64,000 nt of DNA from positions 77,157,256 to 77,221,255 of the forward strand of contig NC_088911.1 in assembly GCF_963576675.1 (NCBI RefSeq), in the 5' to 3' direction. Position numbers and translations under genes: made by a program. Source of the stretch: Euphorbia lathyris. Taxonomy: Eukaryota > Streptophyta > Magnoliopsida > Malpighiales > Euphorbiaceae. Shown piece after piece: positions 43,433 through 55,593 of the stretch. Below the pieces are notes generated by a model. The model did not search any database, had not been told where the DNA came from, and saw only the letters and a list, made by a program, of their open reading frames with translations. Position 1 is the first letter of the stretch. Each line of letters starts with the position of its first letter.

Positions 43433-44686
43433 GGTGAAGATCTCGGAAAACCAGTTTGGCTTTATGCCGGGAAGATCAACTATGGAAGCCATCCATCTAA
43501 TGAGACAATTAATGGAGCACTATCGAAATAAGAAGAAAGACTTGCATATGGTTTTCATTGACTTGGAGAAAGCATATGATAAGGTACCAAGGGAAGTACT
43601 TTGGTGGGCCTTGACAAGGAAAGGCATTTCGCGGAAATATATTGACATCATAAAGGACATGTATGAGGGAGTATGCACGAGTGTACGTACTAGTGTTGGG
43701 AAGACTGAAGAGTTTCCTATTACGATTGGAGTGCATCAAGGTTCCGCACTAAGCCCATTTCTTTTTGCCATCGTTATGGATGAACTAACAAGTTCACTTC
43801 AAGATGGTATACCATGGTGCATGCTGTTTGCAGATGATATTGTATTGGTTGATGAGACGAAAGAAGGAGTGGAGATGAAGTTGGAACTATGGAGGCAAAC
43901 TCTAGAATCTAGAGGCTTTAAGTTGAGTCGAAGTAAGACAGAATATTTGGAGTGTAAGTTTAGCGGCCGTAGGAGTAGGGAGGCAGGGACAATCACCCTA
44001 GATGGGAGAGTTGTTCAGGCCTCGGATTGCTTCCGGTATTTAGGATCTATTATCCAAACGGATGGAGAAGTAGATGGAGATGTTGCTCATTGGATTAAAG
44101 CTGGTTGGTCGAAGTGGAAGAGTGCTACGGGTTTCCTTTGTGATCCCGGCATGCCTAATAGATTGAAGGGAAAATTCTACCGGACGGCAATTAGACCAGC
44201 ATTGTTATATGGTACGGAGTGTTGGGCAGTGAAACACTGCCACATCCATAAGATGTCGGTGGCGGAGATGCGTATATTGAGATGGATGTGTGGTCACACG
44301 AGAAAGGACCGGGTGCGTAATGAAATAATTAGGACAAAAGTAGGGGTCACATCTATTGAGAATAAAATGAGAGAAAACCGACTAAGGTGGTTTGGCCATG
44401 TGAGACGTAGAGCGCTTGATGCGCCGGTTAGGAGAACCGAAGAGTGGCAAAGGGATGTAGTGGTGAGGGGTAGGGGAAGACCTAAGCAAACTTGGAGGAG
44501 GGTGATCGAGAGTGATATGAGTTTATTGGGAATTGAGGAAAATATGGTAGTGGATAGGACGGAGTGGAGGGAGCGAATCTGTGTCGCTGACACGACTTGA
44601 TTTTCACGGTTTTATATGATGGTTCATGTTAGCCGACCCCGAATCATTTCGGGACTAAGGCTTTGTTGTTGTTGTTGTTGTTGTTG
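43433..44686 (+). mobile_element. 5'-truncated RTE-type LINE
   Basis: 1,254 bp inserted in the opposite orientation in the L1 RT domain. It ends in a (TTG)n tail after GGGACTAAGGC, the typical plant RTE 3' end, rather than poly(A). The 16-bp duplication fits target-primed reverse transcription. Confidence 0.93.
43434..44600 (+). CDS. RTE reverse transcriptase, 5'-truncated, uninterrupted
   Basis: 388 codons without a stop, ending in TGA. The frame is already open at the truncation point, so the first ATG is only an internal Met. RT motifs in order: [11 protein letters not shown] (near residue 6), [12 protein letters not shown] (near 41), [13 protein letters not shown] (near 98), catalytic FADD at 132-135, and a C-terminal region with MRILRWMCG and [11 protein letters not shown] typical of plant RTEs. 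The endonuclease half is missing. The intact frame suggests a recent insertion. Confidence 0.92.
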   Translation: MKISENQFGFMPGRSTMEAIHLMRQLMEHYRNKKKDLHMVFIDLEKAYDKVPREVLWWALTRKGISRKYIDIIKDMYEGVCTSVRTSVGKTEEFPITIGVHQGSALSPFLFAIVMDELTSSLQDGIPWCMLFADDIVLVDETKEGVEMKLELWRQTLESRGFKLSRSKTEYLECKFSGRRSREAGTITLDGRVVQASDCFRYLGSIIQTDGEVDGDVAHWIKAGWSKWKSATGFLCDPGMPNRLKGKFYRTAIRPALLYGTECWAVKHCHIHKMSVAEMRILRWMCGHTRKDRVRNEIIRTKVGVTSIENKMRENRLRWFGHVRRRALDAPVRRTEEWQRDVVVRGRGRPKQTWRRVIESDMSLLGIEENMVVDRTEWRERICVADTT

Positions 44687-44702
44687 TTAGCGATCCACCG
44701 AC

Positions 44703-46500
44703 TAAAGAAATCCTCAGCAAGACCAAATAAAATAGGAGATAGAGGATCTCCTTGACGAACCCCACATGAGTAAGTAAAATAGCCCCGAGAATGGCCCCCA
44801 ATAAGAAGTGAGACTCGAGAAGAAGAAAGGATATTAAGGATCCATTCTCTAAACTACAATTAAAAACCGAAAGTCTCTAAGACTGCAAGCAAAAAATTCC
44901 AATCCATCATATCAAATGCCTTTCGAATATCAATTTTCAAAGCCATATTACTGCCAGAACAATGTTTGTCTAAAGAATTAATCCCTTTTGAAGCTGCAGA
45001 AATACAGTGGTGGATACTTCGATTTTTTATGAACCCGAACTGGTTTTTCAGAAACAATGCAAGAAGCAATAATTGCAAGTCTGTCTGCGAGAATTTTAGA
45101 AATAATTTTAAAACTAAAATTACTCATAATAATTGGTCAATACTGATCTACTCGGCTGGCACCCTCGACTTTAGGAATTAAAACCATGAGATGGAATTCA
45201 TACCAGGAAGAATATGACCGTTGTTAAAAAAAACATTTAACCATATTACAGACATCAGAACCAACAATGTCCCAAAAAGTTTGGAAAAAATCCCTATAAA
45301 ACCATCAGGCCTAGGAGCACTGTCTTTATCCATACTAAAAACTGAAAACCGAATTTCCTGATTTGAAGGACATCTTGCCAAATCAACATTATCTTTTGTT
45401 GTGACAGAATAGGGCATAACATCCGTAACTACTTCTAAATCCACTGAAGTGCTACGACTAGTAAAAAAGTTGAGAGAAATAAGTCACCACATGTGAAGAG
45501 ATAACTTCCATTGAGTTCATAATTTCTCCATTAATTTCCATAACATCAATTCGGTGGAAGAAAAATGTGTTCCGATCCCCATCTTTTAACCATGCTCCGC
45601 TCTTTATAAAAAGATTCTTTCCTCTGAAGCTCTAATTCGAGGCTAGCGTGAGCTAAAAGCTGATGTTGAACCGCAGCTAATTTCTTACTTGCAACATGAA
45701 TATTCTCATCAAGCAACCCAAAAATACTATGATTCCAATTTCTAAGAATGGGACATAAAGTACGTAATTTATGATATAGAAGCTACATTGGAGGTAGAGA
45801 AATTTGTGCATCAGCCTAATACTGAGCAATTACCCTGTGTAGAAGAGGATGAGTAACCCATATAGAAAGGAATCGGAAGAGAGAAACCCGAGGATCACCA
45901 CGAGAACAGGAAAACAGAAGAGGATTGTGATCCGATAAATACCGTGGAAGCGCAACATAAGAAATCGAATCCCAAAAATCCATAAAACCTACCGATACCA
46001 TTGATCAATCCAAACGACACTCAACCATTGCAGAACCCAATCTACCATTACACCAAGTGTATTTTGCACCAACTGTTTCGACATCAAAAAAATCGCACAT
46101 GTCAATGAATGACCGAAAATCAACACAAGACAAACTAACCGGTAAGGCACCCGTCTTCTCATGTGATCTGACGATTGCATTAAAATCTCCTATAATTAAC
46201 CAACTCTTTAGAGATGAATCACATAGGCCAATAACATCTGACCAAAGAGAAACGATAAAAAATTAAATTGCTGCTATAGACGAAGGTCAGATGCTGCACA
46301 GAACCCGACACACTATAATCCACTGTGATATGCTGCTCATGGTCACGGATAATGGTGACCTGATGAGAGATTCTTGCCAACAGCCACAAAGAGGTAAAGT
46401 TTCTAACATTCCAGGAAATCAACTTCAACCCCAGACTACTCCAAAGTCTAGTTGGAATACTGACGAACTGAACCATTGGCTCAATAATACAAACGAAATC
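44703..46500 (-). pseudogene. L1 ORF2, proximal part: endonuclease and RT start
   Basis: The endonuclease begins near 46430 (LKLISWNVRNF) and continues through DFNAIVRS, WCNGRLGSAMVECRLD (with a shift near 46000) to LPRYLSDHNPLLF near 45940. RT starts with MDKDSAPRPDGF near 45335 and continues with NQFGFIKNRSIHHCISAA and KIDIRKAFD (45078-44860). Multiple stops and shifts. It is cut at 44702 by the RTE. Confidence 0.82.
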
Positions 46501-47110
46501 ATGTTTATTTTCTGAACAATAAAGGCTAAAAGCTCACTGTGTACTAGGGTTATTCAAACCCCAAAAATTCCAATAAAGGACAATTATGGATAATATGTTC
46601 CTGGTTTTCTGCACTCTCTTTTAGGGTGCATTAACTTAAAGGCGTTAATCTCAATTGACCGATGATTTAAATCTGAAGAAATAACTGAGACATTCTCATC
46701 TTCATCTGCCCATGAAACATGCTTTGAATTCTAAAAACAAGATTCCGATTTGGAAGGTGATAACTCTGAAATAATAAGTTCATTGTTTGTGTTCCCATCC
46801 ATGTTGGATAAAAGATCAAATCTATTTGGGGATAAAATGTCAGCTTTCTATGGTGAGTCCGAAAAAACAATACTCACCGGACGAGAGACATTAACGTTAT
46901 AATGTTTACTGATTGGTGGTAACCAATTGGTTATCGTTTTAATACCACTTCCCACCCCAGCTTTAGCCTCCAAATCAGATGATGAAGAGCTATTAATTTC
47001 TTCCACAACAATGTATTCTCCTGAAACATGGTCTCAGACTCCCTGAGGCACTGACTATTTAAGGGCAACATTAATATTTTTAAGAATACCAGAAACAGGA
47101 ATGTCATCAT
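46501..47110 (-). pseudogene. L1 ORF1/linker remains
   Basis: Low-complexity Ser/Asn/Glu-rich frames with stops. No RNA-binding domain is clearly visible. Assigned to the L1 only by position and strand. Confidence 0.4.
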
Positions 47111-48547
47111 TGTTGAAACACCTTTCCACATGATTTTGATTTGACAAAATTATTTAAGTTAATCCCATGATTAAGACAATTAAATTTAAGTGCTTTGATT
47201 TAATTGTACTAATATGTTTGTTCAATGTTGAGTAAGTAAACTGACTAGAACTGGAACTAAGTGTCATAAAAAGAAAGACAAAACAAGGTCAGCATAAGCA
47301 GATCACACAGCAGAAGCTGAGTGGATATACAACTCAGTGTTACAAAAGAAATGTCTTCTTTAGAAAAGCTTGAAGGTGAAACTGCGAAGTCGAGCTGAGC
47401 AGAATTCAAGACGCCACTAAGTCAAGCTGAGTAAAGATCAAGTCAACACCAATGATCCGTTTACTAGAAGACAAGGTCCGAAAAATCTCTGCAACAAATC
47501 AGAAGCCTCGGAAATATGATCAAGGATCTTTTTGAGGTGCATGGACCGTCTGGATTTTGGCTAGAAGACAAACCTGGCGCTAGAAGACGAACCTGGCTCA
47601 AGAAGACGAAACTGGCAAGCCTGCCTCCTGTGCAAATCAGAAGACAAGATTGGCCTGCGATTCTGGAAGCTGACCTCATGAATGACGAAAGAAGACCGTT
47701 TTCTCTCAACGGTTATGTCTGATTTCAAATCATTGAAGCTTCAGAATGCAGTATAAATAGACAAGCTCATCACTTGGATCATTGCCGAACACATACAAGA
47801 GAAACAGACAAGTAAAATCTTCACTAAGTCAAAAATTCCAAAAGAAAAGATGTCTGAATAGAAAAAGCAAGTTCTTACACCAAATTCCAATCATTGTGTA
47901 AAAGTCTAGAGTGAATTGTATTCATCTAAAGTGTTCTTCATTTTGTGAGAACAATTTTGTATCAATTGTAAAGGTTAGTAGAGTGAAGCTGAGTACTCGG
48001 TTATAGTACTCAGTGGTAGAGAAAATCTGAGCACTCGGTTATAGTGTTCAATGGAAGATAGGATTGAGTAGACGAATAGAGGACGATACTCTTGCATACT
48101 CAATTGCTGTTGTAAACGGTTTATGCTCTACCTTTAAAGAGCTCAGTAGTGGATTGGAAAAGCCCGGAGGGACTCTGGGGACTGGACGTAGGCGGTGAGG
48201 CCGAACCAGGATAAGTCTGTTGAGTAATCTCTAACCCTTCTCTTGATATATATATTTGTATGTGTTGCTTACTTAAATTGCTCAGTTAATAATTTGTATA
48301 AGCTGACGCTGAGCAATCAGAGTGCCGAGTTGGAAGCTGACCTAAAGTGTTACTTCTCAACTCACAATTGAAACAGCTCTAGTCAGTATCTGATTAAAGC
48401 TATCTCATACCTCACTCAGCCTTGCTGACCTAAAGTTGAGTTAAATTATCAAACATTTAATTAAGTCAGCATTAGTAAGGGAAAAAGTTACATTAGTTCC
48501 TAACCCCCCCTTTGGAACTAATCATACTACGTTACACGGGACCAACA
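47111..48547 (+). mobile_element. 5' LTR of the Sirevirus (1,437 bp)
   Basis: Begins TGTTG and ends CAACA, a 5-bp inverted repeat, followed after two bases by the primer binding site. Contains many CTGAGTA/CTCAG words. The second LTR is not in the window, so the ends rest on these signals. Confidence 0.8.
47751..47760 (+). promoter_or_regulatory. TATA box of the Sirevirus LTR
   Basis: GTATAAATAG, about 640 bases into the LTR. Confidence 0.65.
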
Positions 48548-48549
48548 AG

Positions 48550-48562
48550 TGGTATCAGAGCC
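48550..48562 (+). promoter_or_regulatory. Primer binding site, initiator tRNA-Met type
   Basis: TGGTATCAGAGCC, two bases after the LTR end. Confidence 0.92.
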
Positions 48563-48609
48563 CAGTAGCTCACTATTCAAGATAAAACTATCTTGAGCGG
48601 ATCCCTGTA

Positions 48610-50340
48610 ATGGCTGAGAACAACACTCGTTTCCTTCCAGGAAGTCAAACAACACAGATACTCCCCGAGGGATTATCTATTAGCTGGCCTCCTCTGTTCT
48701 TTGGATCTAATTATACATTTTGGAAGAACAGAATGAAAAACTTTATTCAGGCAACAAACATGAGTGCTTGGCTAGCTATAGTCCAAGGCCCGTTTGTTCC
48801 CTATGAAACTATTGATGGTGTAAAGTCCATCAAAAGTGAGGATAAATGGTCAGATGATGACCTTAAGAAATTACAAAATAATGCTTCGGCTATCAATATG
48901 CTTCACTGTGCATTAGATACTACAAAGTACAACAAAATTTCAGGTTGTGAGTCAGCACAGGAAATCTGGAAGAAGCTGGAGGTTACCTATGAAGGAACCA
49001 GTAAGGTCAAGGAGTCCAAAGTGAATCAGCATATGCGGCTATATGAGCTGTTCGAGATGAAAGATAACGAGGACATCTCTGAGATGAATGCAAGGTTCAC
49101 TAACATCATAAATGAGCTTAAGAGACTCGGCAAGAACTTCACAGAAGAAGAACAAGTGAAGAAAATCTTGAGAAGTCTCCCCAAGAGCTGGCAAGCTAAG
49201 AAGACAGTTGTGGAAGAAGCTCAGGACCTGACCACGTACAAATATGATGAGCTCATTGGATCTCTGCTGACCCATGAGATCTCCATGAAAAACTTTGAGG
49301 CTAAAGAGAAAACTGAGGACAAGAAGCAAAGATCTCTTATCATGAAAGCCGACTCAACAGAAGCCGACTCATCAGATGATGAGGAGATGGCCATGTTTAC
49401 CAGGAAAATGAAGAAGATGTTTAAAAAAAACGACAAATACAGTAAAAGGCCATTCAAAAGAAGTGATAGACACAAGGCTGAGTCTAGCGACAACAAATAC
49501 AAGAAGGACAGCTCAAAGCCCGTCACCTACTTTGAATTCCATCAAGCTGGGCACATCAAATCAAGTTGTCCCAACTTAAAGAAAGACAAGAAGGGAAGCA
49601 GAAAGGCAATGGTGGCCACATGGAGTGATAGTGATGAGTCAACCTCATCAGAAGTAGATGCCACCGAGTCAGCAAACATATGCTTCATGGCTGACGAATC
49701 TGCTGACCTGTGCCATTCTGAGCAAGCTGACCAATCTGGTGAATCCGACCATGAGGCACACTCAACAGAGGTAATGTCCCTATCTTTGCTCAGAAATGAA
49801 ATGACCAATGCCCCGAGTGATCTCTATACACTAATCAAAAGGTGTAATAAGAAAGTAAGAGCACTCAGTAGGCGATGTGATGAGATTGAGGATGTTAAAC
49901 TCAGTGACCTTCGACATCTCCTTCAGGACAACACTAGGCAAGATGAAAATCTTAAAATCATTCATAGATTTGTCTCTGAAGTCCAATCAAATTCTAAGAA
50001 ACTGAGAAAGGATATCACATCAATATAGAATCAGCTGAATACATCGGCTAAGAAGAGGTTCCATCCAAAAGCTGAGTACTCAGGTACTGGTCAGCGAAGG
50101 TGGAATACTTAGCAGAATGTCCAATGTGACTTCTGCGGAAAGAAAGGACATACCACATAGGTATGTGGGCATGCCCAGCACAATCGTGCTGACAAAAAAT
50201 GGAACCACCCTCAAAGGGTAGTTTTTTGTGAATTTTGTGGAAAAGATGGCCACACTATAAATATATGTCATCACAAACTTAAATATGATGCATCACCTGT
50301 TAGCTCTAACAAACAAGGACCAAAAAAGAATTGGGTACCT
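48610..50340 (+). pseudogene. Sirevirus gag, broken
   Basis: ATG at 48610 opens a 472-codon frame. The copia gag domain is in the first 220 residues (WPPLFFGSNYTFWKNRMKNF, KKLEVTYEGTSKVKE, RSLPKSWQAK). The first knuckle near residue 309 reads YFEFHQAGHIKSSC, so two metal-binding Cys are Tyr and Phe. The frame stops at 50026-50028 (TAG). Beyond it, in the same frame with further TAGs, are two more knuckles, CDFCGKKGHTT.VC and CEFCGKDGHTINIC. Three knuckles and a long acidic C-terminus suit a Sirevirus gag. Pol follows in a different frame. Confidence 0.85.
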
Positions 50341-50357
50341 AAAGATAACTAGTTCAA

Positions 50358-53300
50358 TTGCAGGTGAGCCTGAGGTGCGCGGAGAAATTAAAGTTATGGT
50401 ACATTGACAGCGCATGCTCGAGGCATATAACTAGTGATGAAACTCAGTTCATCACACTTGTGCATAAACGAGGTGGAAATGTAAGTTTTGGAGACAACAA
50501 AAAGGGTAAGATAGTGGGATCAGGTACTATTGGAGGTAATCCTACTATTGAGTCAGTCTCCCTAGTCAGGGATCTTAAATATAACCTATTGAGCGTAGCT
50601 CAGCTGTGTGACAGCGGTAGAAAGGTTGTATTTGATGCCACTGAGTGTCGGATACACGAGGGTAAAACAAATGATTTGATTTTAACTGCCCCTCGTGTTG
50701 ACAATGTTTTCATGCTGAGTTTAGTAAAGAAGTTTTCAAAAAATATATGCTTAGTGTCAAAGGAAGATAATTCCTGGCTATGGCATAGGAGACTTGGTCA
50801 TGTAAGCATGGACCTCCTGGCCAAACTAGCAAGAAAGCAATTAGTTGAGGGATTACCCAAACTTAGATTTGAGAAGGATCAATTATGCAATGCTTGTCAG
50901 CAAGGTAAACAAACCAAAAAGTCTTTTCAAAGTAAAAATGTAGTCTCAACCAAACGCCCATTAGAGTTACTACACTTGGATCTTTTCGGACCAGTCCAGC
51001 CGCTGAGCTTGGGTGGTAAGAGATTTTCCTTGGTCATTGTAGATGACTTTTCTCGGTATACTTGGGTCATCTTGCTGAGTAGCAAGGATGAAGCCTTTGA
51101 GATGTTCTCAACACTGATTAGAAAACTTGAAAATGACAAAGACCTAAAATTAGCTCACATCCGAAGTGATAATGGCGGAGAATTAAAAAACCAACAGTTT
51201 GATGAATTCTGTGAACTCAGCGGCATTGACCATAATTTTTCTGCTCCTAGAACTCCTCAACAGAATGGGGTAGTTGAAAGGAAGAACAGAACTCTAGTTG
51301 AAATAGCTAGGACAATGCTGAGTGAGAATAGGCTTCCAAAGTATTTCTGGGGTGAAGCTGTCAACATAGCTTGCTATATACTCAATAGGGCTTTAGTTAG
51401 ACCTATCCTTAAGAAAACCCCCTATGAACTTTGGAAAGGACGAAAACCCAACATTGGATATTATCGTGCCTTTGGATGTAAATGCTTTATTCTTAATACA
51501 AAAGATAACCTTGCTAAATTTGATTCTAAAGCTGACGAAGCTATCTTCTTAGGGTACTCAACAAACAGCAAAGCATATAGGGTGTTTAATAAACGAACTC
51601 AGGTCGTAGAAGAGTCTGTACACATTGAGTTCGATGAAACTGACCCTGCAGGGAAGATAAGTCAGCCTACCGAAGATGACCCATGCTCAGCTTTCGCTGA
51701 CCAAAATGGAGCCGCTGAGTCATTACCTCAAGGACTGACCGAAGGTAAAAGCGAACCTCATATTACCTTTACTGACCAATATAATCCTGCAGAGAGTGTT
51801 GAAACACCGATTCCTGAAAACTCAACACTGCCGAAAGAGATCAAGATTCCAAGAGGACACTCAGAGAAGTCCATTCTTGATGCTGCTGAGAACACCCTGA
51901 TGATAAGAAATCAACTCAGGAGATATCTCAGTAATGTTGTGTTCGTCTCAGTTCATGAACCGAAAAACTTCTCAGAAGCTGAGCACGATGAATTCTGGAT
52001 AAACGCAATGCAAGAGGAACTTGATCAATTCAAGAAAAACGAAGTATGGGATTTAGTGCCTAAACCGAAGAACCAAAAGACCATAGGAACAAAGTGGGTA
52101 TTTCGAAACAAGCTAGACGAACAAGGCAACGTAATCAGGAACAAAGCCAGACTTGTAGCTCAAGGTTACAGTCAGCAGGAATGTATTGACTATGGTGAGA
52201 CCTTTACACCCGTAGCTAGACTAGAAGTAATAAGAATTTTGTGTGCATATGCTAGCTTTATGAATTTTAAATTGTTCCAAATGGATGTCAAAAGTGCATT
52301 TCTTAATGGAGTTATAAATGAAGAGGTTTATGTTAGTCAGCCTCCAGGGTTTGAGGATCCAAAATTCCCGAACCATGTTTATAAACTCAAAAAGGCTCTG
52401 TACGGCCTAAAGCAAGCACCACGTGCTTGGTATGAAAGGCTGACCAGCTTTTTGCTGACTAGGAACTATGTTAGAGGAAAAGCTGACGCAACCTTATTCA
52501 TTAAGAAAAAGGGTAAAGATACCCTATTGGCACAAATATACGTAGATGACATTATTTTCGGTGCTACTAATGAATCAATGTGCAAGGAATTTAGCAAACA
52601 GATGCAGACTGAGTTTGAGATGTCAATGATGGGAGAACTCAACTTCTTCCTTGGACTTCAAATCAAACAAGGGAAGAATGGCATCTTCATTAGTCAGACC
52701 AAGTTTGCTAAGGAGATACTAAAGAAATTCGACATGGAAGGTAGTAAGCCAATATCTACCCTAATGGTTACTGACACTGTGCTTTGTGCTGATGAGAAAG
52801 GTAAGTCAGTAGACAGCAAATTGTATCGAGGTATGATTGGCTCTCTACTTTATCTAACGACAAGTAGGCCAGATATTCAGTACTCTGTATGCTACTGTGC
52901 AAGATATCAAGCTGACCCTAAGGAATCTCACTATATAGTTGTAAAAAGAATCCTTAGATATTTGCAAAGCTCAATGAATGCAGGTTTATGGTATCCAAAC
53001 ACAAACGATTTCACACTCATTGGATACACACACGCTGACTATGGACGAGACGAGCTTGAGCGTAAAAGCACTTCAGGAGGATGTCAATTCCTTGGTAGCT
53101 GTCTTGTGTCTTGGTTCAGTAAGAAGCAGTCGTCAGTTGCCCTGTCAACAACTAAAGCTGAGTACATTGCTGCTGGAAGCTGTGTTGCACAAGTCCTATG
53201 GATCAAGCAACAACTGGATGATTATGGAGTTCAAGCCAAAACAATTGAAGTCAAATGTGACAACAAGAGTGCCATTGACTTATCTAAAAATCCAATCCAA

Positions 53301-53486
53301 CACAACAGGATGAAGCATGTCAGCATAAGGCATCACTTCATCAGAGATCATGTACTCAAGGGTGAGATCAAGCTGACCTATGTTCCAACAGGTGAACAGC
53401 TTGCAGATATCTTCACGAAGCCATTGGCTCGTGAGCAGTTCATCATACTAAGGGAAGCTATCGGTATGTCTAATCCTCTTCAATAA
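50358..53486 (+). CDS. Sirevirus pol: protease end, integrase, RT, RNase H
   Basis: 1,042 codons without a stop, ending TAA. A protease-like [12 protein letters not shown] block is at about residue 14, where DSGC/DSAC is the active site. The integrase HHCC finger starts at WHRRLGHV (about 142). Integrase acids lie in LDLFGP (about 207), RSDNGGE (about 270) and NGVVERKN (about 305). RT includes [11 protein letters not shown] and catalytic YVDD at 728-731. RNase H ends with [20 protein letters not shown] and [10 protein letters not shown]; the usual first acidic position reads YTHADY. The frame is probably entered by readthrough or shift from gag, and the first ATG is unlikely to be the true start. 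Confidence 0.92.
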   Translation: MQVSLRCAEKLKLWYIDSACSRHITSDETQFITLVHKRGGNVSFGDNKKGKIVGSGTIGGNPTIESVSLVRDLKYNLLSVAQLCDSGRKVVFDATECRIHEGKTNDLILTAPRVDNVFMLSLVKKFSKNICLVSKEDNSWLWHRRLGHVSMDLLAKLARKQLVEGLPKLRFEKDQLCNACQQGKQTKKSFQSKNVVSTKRPLELLHLDLFGPVQPLSLGGKRFSLVIVDDFSRYTWVILLSSKDEAFEMFSTLIRKLENDKDLKLAHIRSDNGGELKNQQFDEFCELSGIDHNFSAPRTPQQNGVVERKNRTLVEIARTMLSENRLPKYFWGEAVNIACYILNRALVRPILKKTPYELWKGRKPNIGYYRAFGCKCFILNTKDNLAKFDSKADEAIFLGYSTNSKAYRVFNKRTQVVEESVHIEFDETDPAGKISQPTEDDPCSAFADQNGAAESLPQGLTEGKSEPHITFTDQYNPAESVETPIPENSTLPKEIKIPRGHSEKSILDAAENTLMIRNQLRRYLSNVVFVSVHEPKNFSEAEHDEFWINAMQEELDQFKKNEVWDLVPKPKNQKTIGTKWVFRNKLDEQGNVIRNKARLVAQGYSQQECIDYGETFTPVARLEVIRILCAYASFMNFKLFQMDVKSAFLNGVINEEVYVSQPPGFEDPKFPNHVYKLKKALYGLKQAPRAWYERLTSFLLTRNYVRGKADATLFIKKKGKDTLLAQIYVDDIIFGATNESMCKEFSKQMQTEFEMSMMGELNFFLGLQIKQGKNGIFISQTKFAKEILKKFDMEGSKPISTLMVTDTVLCADEKGKSVDSKLYRGMIGSLLYLTTSRPDIQYSVCYCARYQADPKESHYIVVKRILRYLQSSMNAGLWYPNTNDFTLIGYTHADYGRDELERKSTSGGCQFLGSCLVSWFSKKQSSVALSTTKAEYIAAGSCVAQVLWIKQQLDDYGVQAKTIEVKCDNKSAIDLSKNPIQHNRMKHVSIRHHFIRDHVLKGEIKLTYVPTGEQLADIFTKPLAREQFIILREAIGMSNPLQ

Positions 53487-54008
53487 ATATCTGAGCAAAA
53501 TGAATATTGAGTGATTATAATATGCCGAGTGATCATTACATGTTGAGTAACTATCATATGCTGAGTAAAACTGAATGCTATAAAATCATTGTATGATGAG
53601 TTGCTATATATATTGAGTGATTACTAAATGCTGAGTTACTTCATATGATATGAATCCCTTCTACGCTAAACTAAGCACTCAGATCTCCAAACGTTTAGTA
53701 TCCTAGATGCTGAGTAAGACAACTTGAGAAAATTAATGTTTGCACGCGTATTTAAGTAGCCACCTAGGATGACGTAAGCGTAATGATTAGAAACCCATGC
53801 GCCGAACATGTCATAAATGTCAGAATTTAAAACCGTTGAAACGATTCAAAATCAAACCGCCATTCTGACCTATCAGATCGACGCGTTTCAACTATAAATA
53901 GTGGATGATTTCCCACTAATCTCTCTTTACGCTTGAATCATTTCGCACTCGATTTCCCTTCTCTAAAATCACAAACTCTTCTGTGTTTCTCAAATCCTCA
54001 AGAACACC
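53487..54008 (+). other. Sirevirus spacer after pol, with degenerate GCTGAGT repeats
   Basis: 53495-53720 holds about eight loose copies of an ATGCTGAGTAAYTATYAT-like block. 53720-54008 is a leader-like stretch with a TATAAATAG at about 53893 that could be a promoter for the downstream ORF. Confidence 0.6.
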
Positions 54009-54511
54009 ATGTCTAACGATTCCTATAATATCTCCGGCGAAGAATATGACGACAACCGTTCTGACATCAATCCTCCATCTCCTGCTGAGTAGGAATATCA
54101 GGAAACCTCTGAGGAGGAAAACCAAACTCATGGTCAGCATGACCAAGCTATGGCCGAGGTCAGCATTCTCGGTGAAAACCCTCACACTGATCAAACGACT
54201 CCTTCGAAAACGAAGAAGAAGAACAAACAGCCTAAGGTAAAGAAGTTCTTCAAGGTCTTCAACGGTATAAAAGGCATGAAAGTCTACCACTCTCGTTGGT
54301 TCTCAAAGAGCTTCGTCGAAGCTGAGAAACCGTTCTGTGACTGGATATCAAAGAATGGGTGGACCGACCTGTTCTCTCTCCCTGGAACTACGTATCCTCA
54401 GCTTGTAAAAGAATTCTATGGGAATCTCCAGGTCGCTGAAGACGACGATGACCACCTAATCACCAAGGTCAAGAACAAGGAAATCACTATCACTCCCTCC
54501 TATCTGGCAAC
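54009..54511 (+). pseudogene. Sirevirus extra ORF (putative plant transposon protein domain), interrupted
   Basis: ATG at 54009 opens MSNDSYNISGEEYDDNRSDI, an acidic start. TAG at 54090-54092 interrupts it, then the same frame runs on. The later part has a basic patch (TPSKTKKKNKQPKVKKFF) and RWFSKSFVEAEKPFCDWISK, DLFSLPGTTYPQLVKEFYGN and KNKEITITPSYLAT. These resemble a domain found in many plant transposon-derived proteins (from memory; function unknown). It is cut at 54512 by the Athila LTR, so the apparent C-terminus is LTR-encoded. The position matches the env-like ORF of some Sireviruses, but no membrane segment is seen. Confidence 0.6.
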
Positions 54512-55508
54512 TGATGGGTGTCCGGCTAAAAATATATTATGATAAGTGCGTTACGACTATGGATGTGATCTTCCTAAATGCTTTATCTCTACTAGACGCT
54601 ACTACTTAGGGGCAAGTGTACCCCGTCGTATCAAGTAATAATCCGGTTAAGACCGGGGATCGAATCCACGGGATTTATAACTACAAGTATTAAACGACTC
54701 GGTTTTATACGTTATCTAAGCGGTGAATACTTTGAGTTGATTCGGGGAACAACTACAAACTACTCCTAACTACAGTGAGACAAACTTATATAACAAAAAC
54801 TCTACGAAATGATATGGATGGCGATAAGTTATAAATATGATAAACAATGACTCCCAATATACATACGGTTAATGATTTACTCTTGCAATGACGACTACGT
54901 GTGGTGTGACTGACCCGTGAAGTACTTAGACTACGTGGTTCCTAGTCAAGGCGTGTCTAATGCTTGGGATTAGAAATTAGGGCCCGTAAGTCCCGTGGTT
55001 TGTCAATTCCTACGGTTTCCGGAGCGTCACTTCCGGTAAGGCAACACCTATATGAATCCCTAAAGATAGCCCGAATGGCGTCGAAAATCGCGTTCTCCTA
55101 CACAATAATCAATTACGAGTATCAAAACAAGTAACAAACATCAACACATATATAGAAAAAGAGATTGTGAATCATAAATTATAAATATGGAGAATGTAAA
55201 TATGGAATACAACCAAGCCTAGTACATAGGAAGAGTACAAACTAATTAGCAAGTGAAAAGGGAAGAATCCACCCTCGGAACTTGCTAACCGGACTCAAGA
55301 CCGTCTCTTAGGACTTGGAGGTGGAGCTTTCGAGCTTGGTGAACGGAGATGGAACGGAACTTTGATGGAATGCCGGAATCAACGAACAAGCTCTCAAGGT
55401 GATAGAGTTTTGCTATGTAAAATAAAATCTAAAACTATATAACAAGAGCTTAATCTATAACAATTATTGTATATCTCCAAAAGCTTACTAAATGAGTGCT
55501 AGTCACTC

Positions 55509-55519
55509 CTATTTATACA
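55509..55519 (-). promoter_or_regulatory. TATA box of the Athila 3' LTR
   Basis: GTATAAATAGG on the minus strand, followed by the AGCACTCATTTAG block shared with the solo LTR. Confidence 0.7.
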
Positions 55520-55593
55520 CATCAAGCTAGGGGTAGAATTGTAATTTTATAAGGTGCAAGCATGGAGGAACATGATTTTCTGCAGATTTCCCA

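Larger units (their letters stand above)
41205..47110 (-). mobile_element. L1-type LINE, decayed, split by an RTE and truncated by a Sirevirus
   Basis: A run of 11 T at 41205-41215 marks the poly(A) tail of a minus-strand LINE. In its own order: ORF1/linker remains (47110-46500), endonuclease, reverse transcriptase, zinc-binding RT domain and RNase H. Its 5' part is cut at 47110 by the Sirevirus LTR and may resume beyond the window. No target duplication was found. Confidence 0.85.
47111..54511 (+). mobile_element. Ty1/copia Sirevirus retrotransposon, 5' part (LTR to extra ORF)
   Basis: 5' LTR 47111-48547, primer binding site, gag, pol and an extra ORF after pol, the Sirevirus layout. It is inserted in the L1 (left flank ATCAT) and split at 54512 by an Athila element. 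Its 3' remainder must lie beyond 64000. Confidence 0.9.

Noticed and set aside
53916..54290. Minus-strand hydrophobic frame opposite the Sirevirus extra ORF
   Set aside because: Shadow of the acidic/basic + strand frame; no start context or family.
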